Positions 8,163-17,863 of a stretch of 64,000 nucleotides of DNA are shown here, one piece after another (position 1 is the first letter of the stretch; every line of letters begins with the position of its first letter). Position numbers and translations under genes: made by a program. The notes beneath the pieces are model-generated. The model did not search any database. It was not told the DNA's origin and saw only the letters and a program-made list of their open reading frames with translations. Source of the DNA: an uncultured Prevotella sp. (GTDB lineage Bacteria; Bacteroidota; Bacteroidia; Bacteroidales; Bacteroidaceae); the NCBI GenBank assembly GCA_946415755.1, contig CAMKTS010000001.1, positions 141,293 to 205,292 on the forward strand, in the 5' to 3' direction.

Positions 8163-9965
8163 ATGATACTGGTATTCGGAGGAACGACGGAGGGACGTAA
8201 GGCTGTGGAGGTGCTGGAAGAGAGCGGTTCCACCTACTATTACAGTACGAAGACGGGTGAGCAGGCTATCACTTTGCATCATGGGCAACGTATTGATGGA
8301 GCGCTCGATGCTGAGGCGATGCGGGCGTTCTGTCGTGAGCACGACATCCGTCTCATCGTGGATGCTGCCCATCCCTTTGCCTCACAGCTCCACCTGACGA
8401 TTGTCCGGGTTTCCGAAGCACTGAACGTACCAGCCATTCGTTATGAGCGCATCTATCTGCCTCGCGATCCTGATATCACCTGGATAGATGATTACAACGA
8501 GATTCCTCACAATATCCATAGCCTGCTGGCCACAACCGGTGTGCAGAGTATCGCCAAACTGAAACATCTGGAGACTGAGGGCATCCAGATCTATTATCGC
8601 ATCCTCAACCGTGAGTCGTCGGTGGCGTTGGCCCTCAAACAGGGTGCAAGTGAGGAACAGCTTTGCTATTACGAGAATCCCGGGGATATCCCTGTAGAGG
8701 CTGATACCATCCTGCTGAAAGAGAGTGGTACGTCAGGAGGATTTCCTGAAAAGGTGGAGGCCGCCAAAGCACGAAATATGAGGATCATTGCATTGAAGCG
8801 ACCAGAGCCCCCTCCGTTGTGTACCATCGTCAATGGCCCCTACGGCCTGCGTCGTGCGGTAGAGAAGTTGTTGCCAGAATTCTTTCCTTTGCATAGCGGT
8901 CTGACCACGGGCACTTGTGCCACGGCAGCCGCTGTGGCGGCCGCACTCCGGCGATTTAAGGGCGAGGCTCCCGATGAGGTTCCTGTCATCCTTCCCAATG
9001 GCGAAACCATTATGGTTGCCGTGGGGTATGGCGATGACTACGCTTATTGCATCAAAGAGGCTGGCGACGATCCTGACGTGACCAACGGGCTGGAAATCAG
9101 GGCCAAGGTGGAGCCTGCCGTCAGCTTTGAGATTGTCGGTGGCAAGGGGGTGGGCGTGTTTACACTCCCAGGCTTCGACTATCCTCCCGGAGAGCCTGCT
9201 GTCAACAAGGCTCCACGACAGATGATGCGCGAGAATGTCGGGGCAGATGTGCGTATTACGATTACGGTGCCAGAAGGCGAGGAGACAGCCCGCAGGACCT
9301 TCAATCCCCGTCTGGGCATAGAGGGCGGCATCTCGATTATCGGTGTGTCGGGCATCGTGAAGCCTTTCTCGGAAGAGGCCTTTATCCACAGCATCCGCAA
9401 GTGCCTGACGGTGGCAAAGGCCAGTGGTGCAGGGCGTGTGGTGGTGAACAGCGGCGGCAAGAGCGAACGCTTCGTCAGGGCGCTCTATCCTGACTTGCCC
9501 CGGCAGGCTTTTGTGGAGTATGGCAACTACATCGGCGAGACACTGAGGATAGCCCACGAGCTGGGCATCCGTCATGTCACCCTTGGCGTGATGCTGGGCA
9601 AGGCCGTGAAGCTGGCTGCCGGGCATCTGGATACACATAGCCGTAAGACGGTGATGGACAAGGCGTTTATCCAGCAACTGTTGACGGAATCGGGCATTTC
9701 AATAGATATCAGCACGATGACGCTGGCTCGTGAACTGTGGGAGCGAATACCATCAGACAGGCTTCAGGACTTTGCCACTACGGTTATCAGCCATTGTGCT
9801 GAACATTGCCGTCCGCTGCTGCCCGACGCTGCGCTCACCATCCTCCTCATCGATGACGAAGGAAACATATACGGATTACTCTCTGATTTCGTCCCTGCGG
9901 CGGCCGAAGATGACGGCAGCAATGACGGGGGCTCCCACCAGTGCCGTCACGCTGTTCACGGGTAA
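8163..9965 (+). CDS. cobK-cbiD: Fusion: precorrin-6A reductase (CobK/CbiJ) / cobalt-precorrin-5B C1-methyltransferase (CbiD)
   Basis: Residues 1 to about 240 are CobK/CbiJ: ILVFGGTTEGRKAVEVL (Rossmann loop), DAAHPFASQLH, LKESGTSGGFPEKVEAAK. It reduces the C18-C19 double bond with NADPH. Residues about 245-575 are CbiD: HSGLTTGTCATAAAVAAAL, LGIEGGISIIGVSGIV, NSGGKSERF, LGVMLGKAVKLAAGH. CbiD indicates the early-cobalt (anaerobic) route. The last 30 or so residues are read through the opposite-strand btuC 3' end (90-base convergent overlap), so the tail is probably a recent extension rather than part of the fold. Confidence 0.93.
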   Translation: MILVFGGTTEGRKAVEVLEESGSTYYYSTKTGEQAITLHHGQRIDGALDAEAMRAFCREHDIRLIVDAAHPFASQLHLTIVRVSEALNVPAIRYERIYLPRDPDITWIDDYNEIPHNIHSLLATTGVQSIAKLKHLETEGIQIYYRILNRESSVALALKQGASEEQLCYYENPGDIPVEADTILLKESGTSGGFPEKVEAAKARNMRIIALKRPEPPPLCTIVNGPYGLRRAVEKLLPEFFPLHSGLTTGTCATAAAVAAALRRFKGEAPDEVPVILPNGETIMVAVGYGDDYAYCIKEAGDDPDVTNGLEIRAKVEPAVSFEIVGGKGVGVFTLPGFDYPPGEPAVNKAPRQMMRENVGADVRITITVPEGEETARRTFNPRLGIEGGISIIGVSGIVKPFSEEAFIHSIRKCLTVAKASGAGRVVVNSGGKSERFVRALYPDLPRQAFVEYGNYIGETLRIAHELGIRHVTLGVMLGKAVKLAAGHLDTHSRKTVMDKAFIQQLLTESGISIDISTMTLARELWERIPSDRLQDFATTVISHCAEHCRPLLPDAALTILLIDDEGNIYGLLSDFVPAAAEDDGSNDGGSHQCRHAVHG

Positions 9966-10910
9966 TGCTCCCTCGAAGCCCGGCATGCGGGCGATAAAGT
10001 TGCACAGCAGTGCCAACAAAGCTCCGCAGAGTGCGGTGGCGGGCATTAACAGACGGTGGTCGGACGAGCGGAAGATGGCTCGTGCCAGATGGGGTACCGC
10101 CAGCCCGATGAACATGATGGGGCCACAGTAGGCGGTAACGATGGCCACGAGGATACCGCTGCTGACGATGACCAGCATGCGAGCTCGCTTGACGTTCAGG
10201 CCGAGGTTGGCGGCATATCGCTCACCCAGCAGCAGGATGTTCATCGGCTTCACCAGCAGGAAACTGAGTGGAATCAGTATGGCCATCAGCACGACAAAGA
10301 GTGTCATCTCGTCGCCGCTGACACGAGAGAACGAACCGAGTCCCCATACCACGAACGACTTTACGTCCTCTTCGGGAGCCAGGAATTTCAGCACACCGAT
10401 GATGGCATTGGCCAGATAGCCTATCATCACGCCTATTATTAATAAGGTGACGTTTCCATTCACCTTCTGCGACATCCATACGATGAGCAGCATCACTGCC
10501 AGGGCACCCCCAATGGCTGCCACACTCATGGCGGCATCGCCCAGATAGCCCAGGCGGCTCAATGCCACGCCGCCAATTTTTCCAGAAAGGAGCACTACAA
10601 AGGCCACACCCAGTGCAGAACCGTTGCTGATGCCCAATACCGAGGGACCTGCCAACGGATTGCGGAATACGGTCTGCATCTGCAGTCCGCTCACCGCCAG
10701 TCCCGCCCCGGCCATCATGGCCGTCAGCACCTGTGGCAGTCGCGACTTCCAGATGATGTTAGTCCATATCTCATGGCTGTCATCGCCCATCAGGATGCGG
10801 CAGATGTCAGCCACGGGAATCTTGACGGAACCAATTAGCAGATTGACGATAGCCATCACGACTATCGCTGCGACAAGCACAAGAAGCCTCCCCTTACTTA
10901 AGCAGACCAT
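9876..10910 (-). CDS. btuC: FecCD/BtuC-type ABC transporter permease
   Basis: A 344-residue polytopic inner-membrane protein with the BtuC/FecCD signatures: SRLPQVLTAMMAGAGLAVSGLQMQTVFRNPLAGPSVLGISNG near residues 55-100, about ten hydrophobic segments, and the coupling region GPIMFIGLAVPHLAR. It would form the channel for corrinoid uptake with the binding protein encoded just upstream (17-base overlap). No ATPase (BtuD) gene adjoins it in this window. The context (cobalamin genes, BtuB-like receptor) favours vitamin B12 over iron-siderophore as substrate, but sequence alone cannot separate them. Confidence 0.88.
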   Translation of the reverse strand: MVCLSKGRLLVLVAAIVVMAIVNLLIGSVKIPVADICRILMGDDSHEIWTNIIWKSRLPQVLTAMMAGAGLAVSGLQMQTVFRNPLAGPSVLGISNGSALGVAFVVLLSGKIGGVALSRLGYLGDAAMSVAAIGGALAVMLLIVWMSQKVNGNVTLLIIGVMIGYLANAIIGVLKFLAPEEDVKSFVVWGLGSFSRVSGDEMTLFVVLMAILIPLSFLLVKPMNILLLGERYAANLGLNVKRARMLVIVSSGILVAIVTAYCGPIMFIGLAVPHLARAIFRSSDHRLLMPATALCGALLALLCNFIARMPGFEGALPVNSVTALVGAPVIAAVIFGRRRDEIRE

Positions 10911-12021
10911 AGAACGTTGGCTTATAGTCTTTCTCCACCAGTTCTGGGTGGAAGATGGCCACGAAGTCCTTCAGAAGCACATCGGGCTTGACGGGCGAAA
11001 TCTCGTAGTAGGGAGTCTGCTTCATGTTGCAGTAGATGACTTTCCGCTCCTTGAAGGCCTTGAACAGCTCGTTGCGCGGTTCTGAAGCTTTCAGGGCTTC
11101 ATACGAGAACTCGCCGGGATAGCTGTTCAGTATGCGCCAGTAGTCGGCATTGGCCGCCAGCTCATACATCTTCTCAAACTCCAGGTCTTCACCAGCCGTC
11201 TCGTCATCGTGAATCACGTAGTCGGCACCAGCATCACGGAATATCTGTGCCAGATAGTTCTTGCCGCCCACGGCATGCCAGTTGCCGTAGTGCATCTCGC
11301 CGCTCGTCACGGTAGGTACCCTTGAACCTTGAACCTTGAACCTTGAACCTTGAACCTTTGACTTTAAGTCGTTGTATCGCTGTTCAATGCCAGAGAAAAC
11401 CTCGCAGGCCTCCTTCTCCTTGCCGATGAACATGCCTACCACCTTGATCCACTCTGCCTGTCCCAGCGGATCGAGCTCCTTGTAGCCCAGGTGAGGCACC
11501 AGCGTGATGCCAGTCTCCCTGATGGCATCGTAGCCGCCGCGTTTGAAGGGAGAGATGAAGATGATATCGGGATTGGCTGCCAGCACCATCTCGGTATCGA
11601 AGTTACCCTCCATCCCGATTTTGACGATGCGGCCGTCCTTCACCCTCGCTTTGATGTCGCTGTCGAACAGGTTCTTCGTACCTGTCAGCCCTTTCACCAC
11701 ATCGTGAGCATCCAGTATGGTAAAGTTCGACAGCTGTAGAGCCGTCATGCAGATGGTATTCTTAATAGGTACGCGAACCTTCGTATACCCCTCTGGTATG
11801 GTAGCATCGTCGGTTGCCACAAGTGCAAAGTGATAGTCTTTGCCCATGTCCAGCAGCCGGATGTCTGCACTGTCCCTTACCTGATAGCCTGTCGCGTACT
11901 TCGGACACAGCAGACTGTCAACACTTGCGGTACTGTCGGCCGCCGTCTTGTCTCTCTGGTTGCATGCGCCGCATAGCCATAGTGCCATACAGACCGTTGC
12001 TGATACAATATTACTTTTCAT
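10894..12021 (-). CDS. btuF: Periplasmic binding lipoprotein of a corrinoid ABC importer, BtuF-like
   Basis: The start at 12021 (ATG; another ATG at 12024) gives a lipoprotein signal (MKSNIVSATVCMALWLCGAC) with the Cys at about residue 20. Further upstream reading is low-complexity and lies across a promoter, so it is excluded. The body is a class III solute-binding fold: NTICMTALQLSNF, NPDIIFISPF, TLVPHLGYKELDPLGQAEWIKVVG, VGGKNYLAQIFRDAGADY. Residues about 220-234 (SKVQGSRFKVQGS) come from a 7-bp repeat array in the inter-domain region. Operon with btuC (17-base overlap). Confidence 0.85.
   Translation of the reverse strand: MKSNIVSATVCMALWLCGACNQRDKTAADSTASVDSLLCPKYATGYQVRDSADIRLLDMGKDYHFALVATDDATIPEGYTKVRVPIKNTICMTALQLSNFTILDAHDVVKGLTGTKNLFDSDIKARVKDGRIVKIGMEGNFDTEMVLAANPDIIFISPFKRGGYDAIRETGITLVPHLGYKELDPLGQAEWIKVVGMFIGKEKEACEVFSGIEQRYNDLKSKVQGSRFKVQGSRVPTVTSGEMHYGNWHAVGGKNYLAQIFRDAGADYVIHDDETAGEDLEFEKMYELAANADYWRILNSYPGEFSYEALKASEPRNELFKAFKERKVIYCNMKQTPYYEISPVKPDVLLKDFVAIFHPELVEKDYKPTFYGLLK
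11321..11362. repeat. 7-bp tandem array (CTTGAAC) inside btuF
   Basis: Five perfect CTTGAAC units followed by the degenerate CTTTGAC, in frame in btuF; read on the minus strand they encode the KVQGSRF-type heptapeptide repeat. Confidence 0.95.
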
Positions 12022-12029
12022 CATGGCTG

Positions 12030-12037
12030 CAAAAGTA
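12030..12037 (-). promoter_or_regulatory. -7 element TACTTTTG for btuF-btuC
   Basis: TACTTTTG on the minus strand, about 9 bases before the btuF start at 12021; matches TAnnTTTG. Confidence 0.6.
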
Positions 12038-12046
12038 CGATTTTTT

Positions 12047-12148
12047 AGTGAGAAATGCGTAATGAGAAAGAGAAAAATGAATAAAAAAATAAAAAAGACA
12101 ATGGCGGGGGTACATTTTTCATCTTTCATCTTTCATCTTTCATTTAAA
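12047..12148. repeat. Opposed 7-bp arrays in the btuF/esterase intergenic region
   Basis: AGTGAGA/AATGAGA-type units run from 12047 to about 12081, and ATCTTTC units (their approximate reverse complement) run from 12114 to 12148. The two arrays could pair in a long imperfect hairpin. The rest of this roughly 200-base gap holds divergent promoters. Confidence 0.8.
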
Positions 12149-12153
12149 ATGAT

Positions 12154-12161
12154 TAACTTTG
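12154..12161 (+). promoter_or_regulatory. -7 element TAACTTTG for the esterase gene
   Basis: TAACTTTG matches TAnnTTTG, about 66 bases before the ATG at 12228. Confidence 0.6.
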
Positions 12162-12182
12162 CCCCCCAACAAGCATACTTGA

Positions 12183-13460
<1,278 letters not shown>

Positions 13461-13465
13461 GCCCC

Positions 13466-14905
13466 TCAGTTGCTCATTCTCTTGAGGAGTTCCAGCAGCA
13501 CCAGCCAGATGTCGTCGACAGTCTTCAACTCCACGCGCTCGCTGGTGGAGTGGGGTTCCACGATGCGGGGGCCGATGCTGGCAATCTGGATGCCGGGGTA
13601 GTGCTGTACAAAGAATCCTGCCTCCAGTACGAAGTGCATGGCCACCATGTGCGGCCGCCATCCCAACACGTCCTGGAATGTGTCGCTGACCAGCTGTAGG
13701 AATGGCGACTGCTGGTTCTCCTGCCAGGCGGGTGCCGACATCACCACCTCCGATTCGGCACCGGCTTTGGCAAAGGTGTCGGCAATCTCCTTGCTCAGCG
13801 TGGCCATGTCGTTGTCGACGAAGCTGCGCGTGTGGGTTGATATGAAGATGTGGTAGTTTTCCGTTACAATCCGCCCCACGTTGTTCGATGTCTCTACGGT
13901 GCCAGGCATCGTCTCGCTCATCTTGACCACTCCCTGCGGAATCTGTTCCAGGCAACCCATGAGTGTCTCGAAGACCTCTCTGGGAATAACGTTGTCCCGT
14001 TGGTCGCATTTCTCGATGCTGCACGTCATCTTCGGGTCATCGGGATACTCCTCACGCAGCCATTCGTTCATCATGTCCTGCTGTGCCTTGACAAATTCGC
14101 AGGCCTCTCCCGACGGTACACAGACGATGATTTCTGCCGATGAGGCTATCGAGGCATTGGCTTCGCCGATGCTGATGGAAGCTACGTCAAAATCGTACTC
14201 GTTGTAGACAGAAGCCAGTATGGCCCATGCTGCCACAACGGCACTGCATCGACCTTTGTTGATGTCAACGCCAGAGTGGCCGCCCAGTCCTCCCTCGAAG
14301 CGGATACGATACCATCGGTGCTTGCCGCCGGGGGCAGGCTGCCGCTTGATGGGTATGCGGTGGAACTGTAGACAGGCTCCTGCTGCTCCCGTGGTAATGG
14401 TGTCGTAGTCCTCCGAGTCAAGGTTGATTACCTTACGCCCCTTCAGGAAGTCGCTACTCAGTTGTGAGGCTCCCGACATGCCGTCCTCCTCGTTGGTCGT
14501 GGTGATGACCTCCAGTGCCGGATGCACGATGCTGTTGTCTTCGAGTACGGCCAGAGCCATCGACAGTCCGATGCCGTTGTCTGCTCCAAGTGATGTGCCG
14601 CGAGCCTTCATCCAGCCGTTCTCCACGTATGCCTCGATAGGGTCGGCGAGGGGGTTGCTCATACCCACGCACACCATGTCCATGTGGTTCAGCAGCACGA
14701 TGGGTTCTGCTGCTTCATACCCCGGGGAGGCAGGCTTGCGTATCACAACGCAGTTCTCCTTGTCGCGTTCGTATTCTAAGTGCTGGCGTTCGGCAAACTG
14801 GCACAGGTAGTTGGCTACTTGTTCCTCGTGGTGCGAGGGACGTGGTATTTGGTTCAGCTCGCGAAAGATGCTGAAAACCCGTTCTGTTGAAGGCTGTTTA
14901 GTCAT
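13466..14905 (-). CDS. pepD: Aminoacyl-histidine dipeptidase (M20/PepD)
   Basis: The ATG at 14905 (MTKQPSTERVF) gives 479 residues, close to the usual PepD length of about 485. M20 metal-site motifs are in place: LLNHMDMVCVG (H-x-D), SLGADNGIGLSMAL (bridging Asp), TTNEEDGMSGA (Glu-Glu, base and ligand), and the C-terminal MHFVLEAGFF (His). It cleaves Xaa-His and related dipeptides in the cytoplasm with two zinc ions. A TATCTTTG -7 element lies 20 bases upstream. Confidence 0.95.
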   Translation of the reverse strand: MTKQPSTERVFSIFRELNQIPRPSHHEEQVANYLCQFAERQHLEYERDKENCVVIRKPASPGYEAAEPIVLLNHMDMVCVGMSNPLADPIEAYVENGWMKARGTSLGADNGIGLSMALAVLEDNSIVHPALEVITTTNEEDGMSGASQLSSDFLKGRKVINLDSEDYDTITTGAAGACLQFHRIPIKRQPAPGGKHRWYRIRFEGGLGGHSGVDINKGRCSAVVAAWAILASVYNEYDFDVASISIGEANASIASSAEIIVCVPSGEACEFVKAQQDMMNEWLREEYPDDPKMTCSIEKCDQRDNVIPREVFETLMGCLEQIPQGVVKMSETMPGTVETSNNVGRIVTENYHIFISTHTRSFVDNDMATLSKEIADTFAKAGAESEVVMSAPAWQENQQSPFLQLVSDTFQDVLGWRPHMVAMHFVLEAGFFVQHYPGIQIASIGPRIVEPHSTSERVELKTVDDIWLVLLELLKRMSN

Positions 14906-14924
14906 AAATCGTATTATTTTTCTG

Positions 14925-14932
14925 CAAAGATA
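14925..14932 (-). promoter_or_regulatory. -7 element TATCTTTG for pepD
   Basis: TATCTTTG on the minus strand, 20 bases before the pepD ATG at 14905. Confidence 0.65.
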
Positions 14933-14965
14933 CAATTTTTATTTCGGATTTTGCCCAGTTTTTTG

Positions 14966-14973
14966 TAACTTTG
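14966..14973 (+). promoter_or_regulatory. -7 element TAACTTTG for the hydroxyacid dehydrogenase
   Basis: TAACTTTG sits 34 bases before the ATG at 15007. It excludes the TTG at 14971 as a start because that TTG is part of the promoter. Confidence 0.65.
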
Positions 14974-15006
14974 TCGCGTCTAATGGGCAAAAATCTTAAA
15001 AAGCAG

Positions 15007-15957
15007 ATGAAGATAACGATACTTGACGGCTTTACATCCAATCCGGGCGACCTGACGTGGGAAGCTCTGGAGGAGGTGGGTGAAGTGACGGTGTACGACC
15101 GTACATGTGCTGAAGACGTGGTGGCGAGGGCGAAGGATGCCGACATCGTGTTGACGAACAAGGTGTGCCTGAGGGCGCAAGAGATAGACCAGCTGCCGAG
15201 GCTGAAGTACATCGGTGTGCTGGCAACGGGCTATAACGTCGTTGACGTAGAGACTGCTTGTACACGTGGCATCACGGTGACCAACGTGCCAGCCTACAGC
15301 TCAGAGAGTGTGGCGCAGATGGTGTTTGCACACCTGCTGACCATCACCAACCGCACGGAGCATTACACGATACTGAATCGTAATGGGAAATGGTCTGCAT
15401 CAGATGATTTCAGCTATTGGGACACTGAGTTGAAGGAGCTGGCAGGCAAGACTTTCGGCATCGTGGGACTAGGCAACATAGGACGGCGTGTGGCTACTAT
15501 TGCCCAGGCTTTCGGCATGCGGGTGGTGGCCTGTACCAGCAAACGGGCCGAAGACTTGCCTAAGGGTATCGGGAAACGCACGGTGGACGAGTTGTTGAAG
15601 GAGAGTGACGTGGTGAGCCTGCACTGTCCGCTGACATCGGACACACACCACATGATAAACCGCCAGACACTACGGATGATGAAGCCCACGGCCATACTGA
15701 TCAATACGGGACGTGGACCGTTGGTGAACGATCAGGACGTGGCAGATGCGCTGAATGCAGGTCGTCTGAGTGCCTACTGTACTGACGTGTTGAGCGAGGA
15801 ACCGCCAAGGGCAGACCATCCGCTGCTGGCATGCAAGAATGCATTCATTACGCCCCACATAGCATGGGCTACCAAAGAGGCCAGGGCGCGACTGATAGAT
15901 GCCGCCATCGGAAATGTGAAGGCATTTGTTGCAGGCAGGCCCGTGAACGAAATCTGA
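15007..15957 (+). CDS. D-2-hydroxyacid dehydrogenase, glycerate/hydroxypyruvate reductase-like
   Basis: The ATG at 15007 begins MKITILDGFTSNPGDLTW, the usual start of this family; an in-frame ATG at 14983 adds eight residues. The NAD-binding motif is GIVGLGNIGRRVA; catalytic residues are Arg in NTGRGPLVND, Glu in LSEEPPRADHP and His in TPHIAWAT. HCPLTSDTHHMI is also typical. 316 residues is standard. It interconverts a 2-keto acid and D-2-hydroxy acid with NAD(P)H; closeness to HprA-type proteins suggests hydroxypyruvate/glycerate, which is inference. Confidence 0.92.
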   Translation: MKITILDGFTSNPGDLTWEALEEVGEVTVYDRTCAEDVVARAKDADIVLTNKVCLRAQEIDQLPRLKYIGVLATGYNVVDVETACTRGITVTNVPAYSSESVAQMVFAHLLTITNRTEHYTILNRNGKWSASDDFSYWDTELKELAGKTFGIVGLGNIGRRVATIAQAFGMRVVACTSKRAEDLPKGIGKRTVDELLKESDVVSLHCPLTSDTHHMINRQTLRMMKPTAILINTGRGPLVNDQDVADALNAGRLSAYCTDVLSEEPPRADHPLLACKNAFITPHIAWATKEARARLIDAAIGNVKAFVAGRPVNEI

Positions 15958-15978
15958 CAATGAGAAAAAAATAATCAT

Positions 15979-17829
15979 ATGGATAGAACAACAAAACTGC
16001 TGATGTTGCTGGCAATCATATTATTGTCGGCATGTACTGACAACGATGACAATCCGAGTGGCACCCCCCAGCCTCCAGCCGTCGACGTTGGCCCGTCGTT
16101 TACCGAAAAGACAGTCGACGTGAGCCGCGATGGCAATGCCTACGGGCAGGTGGCGATACGTTTTTATAGCGACATGCCCAGCGTGCCCTATATCTCTGTG
16201 GCCGACTTCCATCGCGTCATGACGGGTGGCGAGATGATGAAGGTCAGCCGTCAGGGCAGTCTCTATCAGCTGACCACCCGTGACGGAGCGGCAACGGTGG
16301 ATGTCAAGGACGACTATCTCTTCTCGACCAGCTATGGAGGCTTCGTCAATCTGATGTGGCTACTCGACCACTCTCTTCCACCTAATGCGATGCACGACGG
16401 CAGCAAGTATCTGAAGCTCGTCAAGATGGAACATCCCTCGATGTTCAAGCCCGTGAATGGTGTCCGTTTGGACTTCAAGAAGTATCAGATCAACCTGCAC
16501 GATGACGGCACTACCGTCTACTGTCCCTTTGCCACGCTGGCCGACATGTATTCCGACTGCAACTTCCACTATGCTGCGTGTCACGACGATATGGTGCTGG
16601 TAAGTACCAAACTGGATACCTATACCATGAACATCATCAATCCTGAATATGCCGCCAAGCCTTACCAAAAAGCGGAAGTTGCTGCCGATATGGCCAACTA
16701 CCGCTATCAGGAACTCTGCTTCGTTTTCGACAACTTGTTCGGATACCCAGGCCGTACCATCATGGAGCAGAACGGCATGGGCGAAAAGGGATTCGATGCC
16801 ACCTTGGAGTCGGTAGAGAATGGCCCTGTGGTGAAGCGTTTGCTGCAGTCGGCCAACAACATGGATTTTGCTTGGGGCAGAATGGCACTGCAATACCTGC
16901 TCTACGACGGCGGGCATACCAGCATCCATGCGATGGCGGGAATGCCAGAGAACGTGAGGGACGATTACGAGAAACGCATGGTGGCGGCTGCATCCAACTA
17001 TCCGGAGGCCGTGAGCTTATATAACAAATGGACGGAGTGGAGAAATGAATACTACGATGCCAAGAGCCAGCTGGCGGCACTGTGCAGTCAGGCCTACGGC
17101 GGCGCGATCTATAAGGCCAACAGCGACAAGACGCTGGGGGTGATCGTCATGGAATCGTTTGGCAATCAGGACAACGACGCATGGGACAGATACTATGCCA
17201 GCGACAAGGGCGACAGCAACTGGCAGGAACTCATGACGAACTATAAGAATGATGACTTCATAGCCTTTCTCTGCGCACTGGGGCAGGCGAAGGCCGACGG
17301 CGTGAAGAACCTCGTACTGGACATATCGCAGAACAGTGGCGGCTCTGACGATATCGTGACGGCCGACGTGGCACTGCTGCGAAAGAACAGAAGGGTGGAA
17401 TACTGGTCGCAGGATGTGCTGGAGGGCAAGAACAATATTGCCACATACGTGGTGGACTGCAACTTCGACGGGGTGTTCGACGAGCGAGACGATACGCACC
17501 CCAAGTTCGACTGCAGCGGCATGAACGTCGCCGTGCTGGCAAGCAAGGTGTCCTTCTCGTGCGGCAACATATTCCCCTGCGTGATGAGGGACTATGGATT
17601 CCCCATCATGGGCGAACGCTCGGGAGGCGGCCCCTGTTGCATCCAAGTGATGCTGACTGCCGACGGACAGCACTACATGGTATCTACCTATCGAGACCGT
17701 GCCACCACCAAAGACTTTCTAGGCATCGACACAGGCATCGCCCCGAACGACGGCTACGCTTTCGGCTATGCCGACTTCTACAACCTGGACTTCCTCGGCA
17801 ACAAGATGAACGAATACTACCGGCGATAA
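15979..17829 (+). CDS. S41-like (tail-specific protease family) lipoprotein
   Basis: A clear lipoprotein signal (MDRTTKLLMLLAIILLSAC, Cys near residue 19) precedes a long N-terminal region without a recognised domain. The C-terminal third is S41 peptidase-like: LVLDISQNSGGSDDIV (family LDLRxNxGG motif) and ASKVSFSCGNIFPCVMRDYG with Ser in the position of the catalytic nucleophile, then IMGERSGGGPC. No PDZ domain was seen. It is the first of a same-strand run with an unknown membrane protein and ExbB/ExbD genes. Proteolytic activity is plausible but the general base is not identified here. Confidence 0.8.
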   Translation: MDRTTKLLMLLAIILLSACTDNDDNPSGTPQPPAVDVGPSFTEKTVDVSRDGNAYGQVAIRFYSDMPSVPYISVADFHRVMTGGEMMKVSRQGSLYQLTTRDGAATVDVKDDYLFSTSYGGFVNLMWLLDHSLPPNAMHDGSKYLKLVKMEHPSMFKPVNGVRLDFKKYQINLHDDGTTVYCPFATLADMYSDCNFHYAACHDDMVLVSTKLDTYTMNIINPEYAAKPYQKAEVAADMANYRYQELCFVFDNLFGYPGRTIMEQNGMGEKGFDATLESVENGPVVKRLLQSANNMDFAWGRMALQYLLYDGGHTSIHAMAGMPENVRDDYEKRMVAAASNYPEAVSLYNKWTEWRNEYYDAKSQLAALCSQAYGGAIYKANSDKTLGVIVMESFGNQDNDAWDRYYASDKGDSNWQELMTNYKNDDFIAFLCALGQAKADGVKNLVLDISQNSGGSDDIVTADVALLRKNRRVEYWSQDVLEGKNNIATYVVDCNFDGVFDERDDTHPKFDCSGMNVAVLASKVSFSCGNIFPCVMRDYGFPIMGERSGGGPCCIQVMLTADGQHYMVSTYRDRATTKDFLGIDTGIAPNDGYAFGYADFYNLDFLGNKMNEYYRR

Positions 17830-17863
17830 CGGGATTCGGGAACAAACAAATGGAAAAGTAAAG

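Noticed and set aside
12025..12129. Long N-terminal extension of btuF
   Set aside because: Low-complexity residues encoded by 7-bp repeats, located upstream of a -7 promoter element; the lipoprotein signal starts at 12021.
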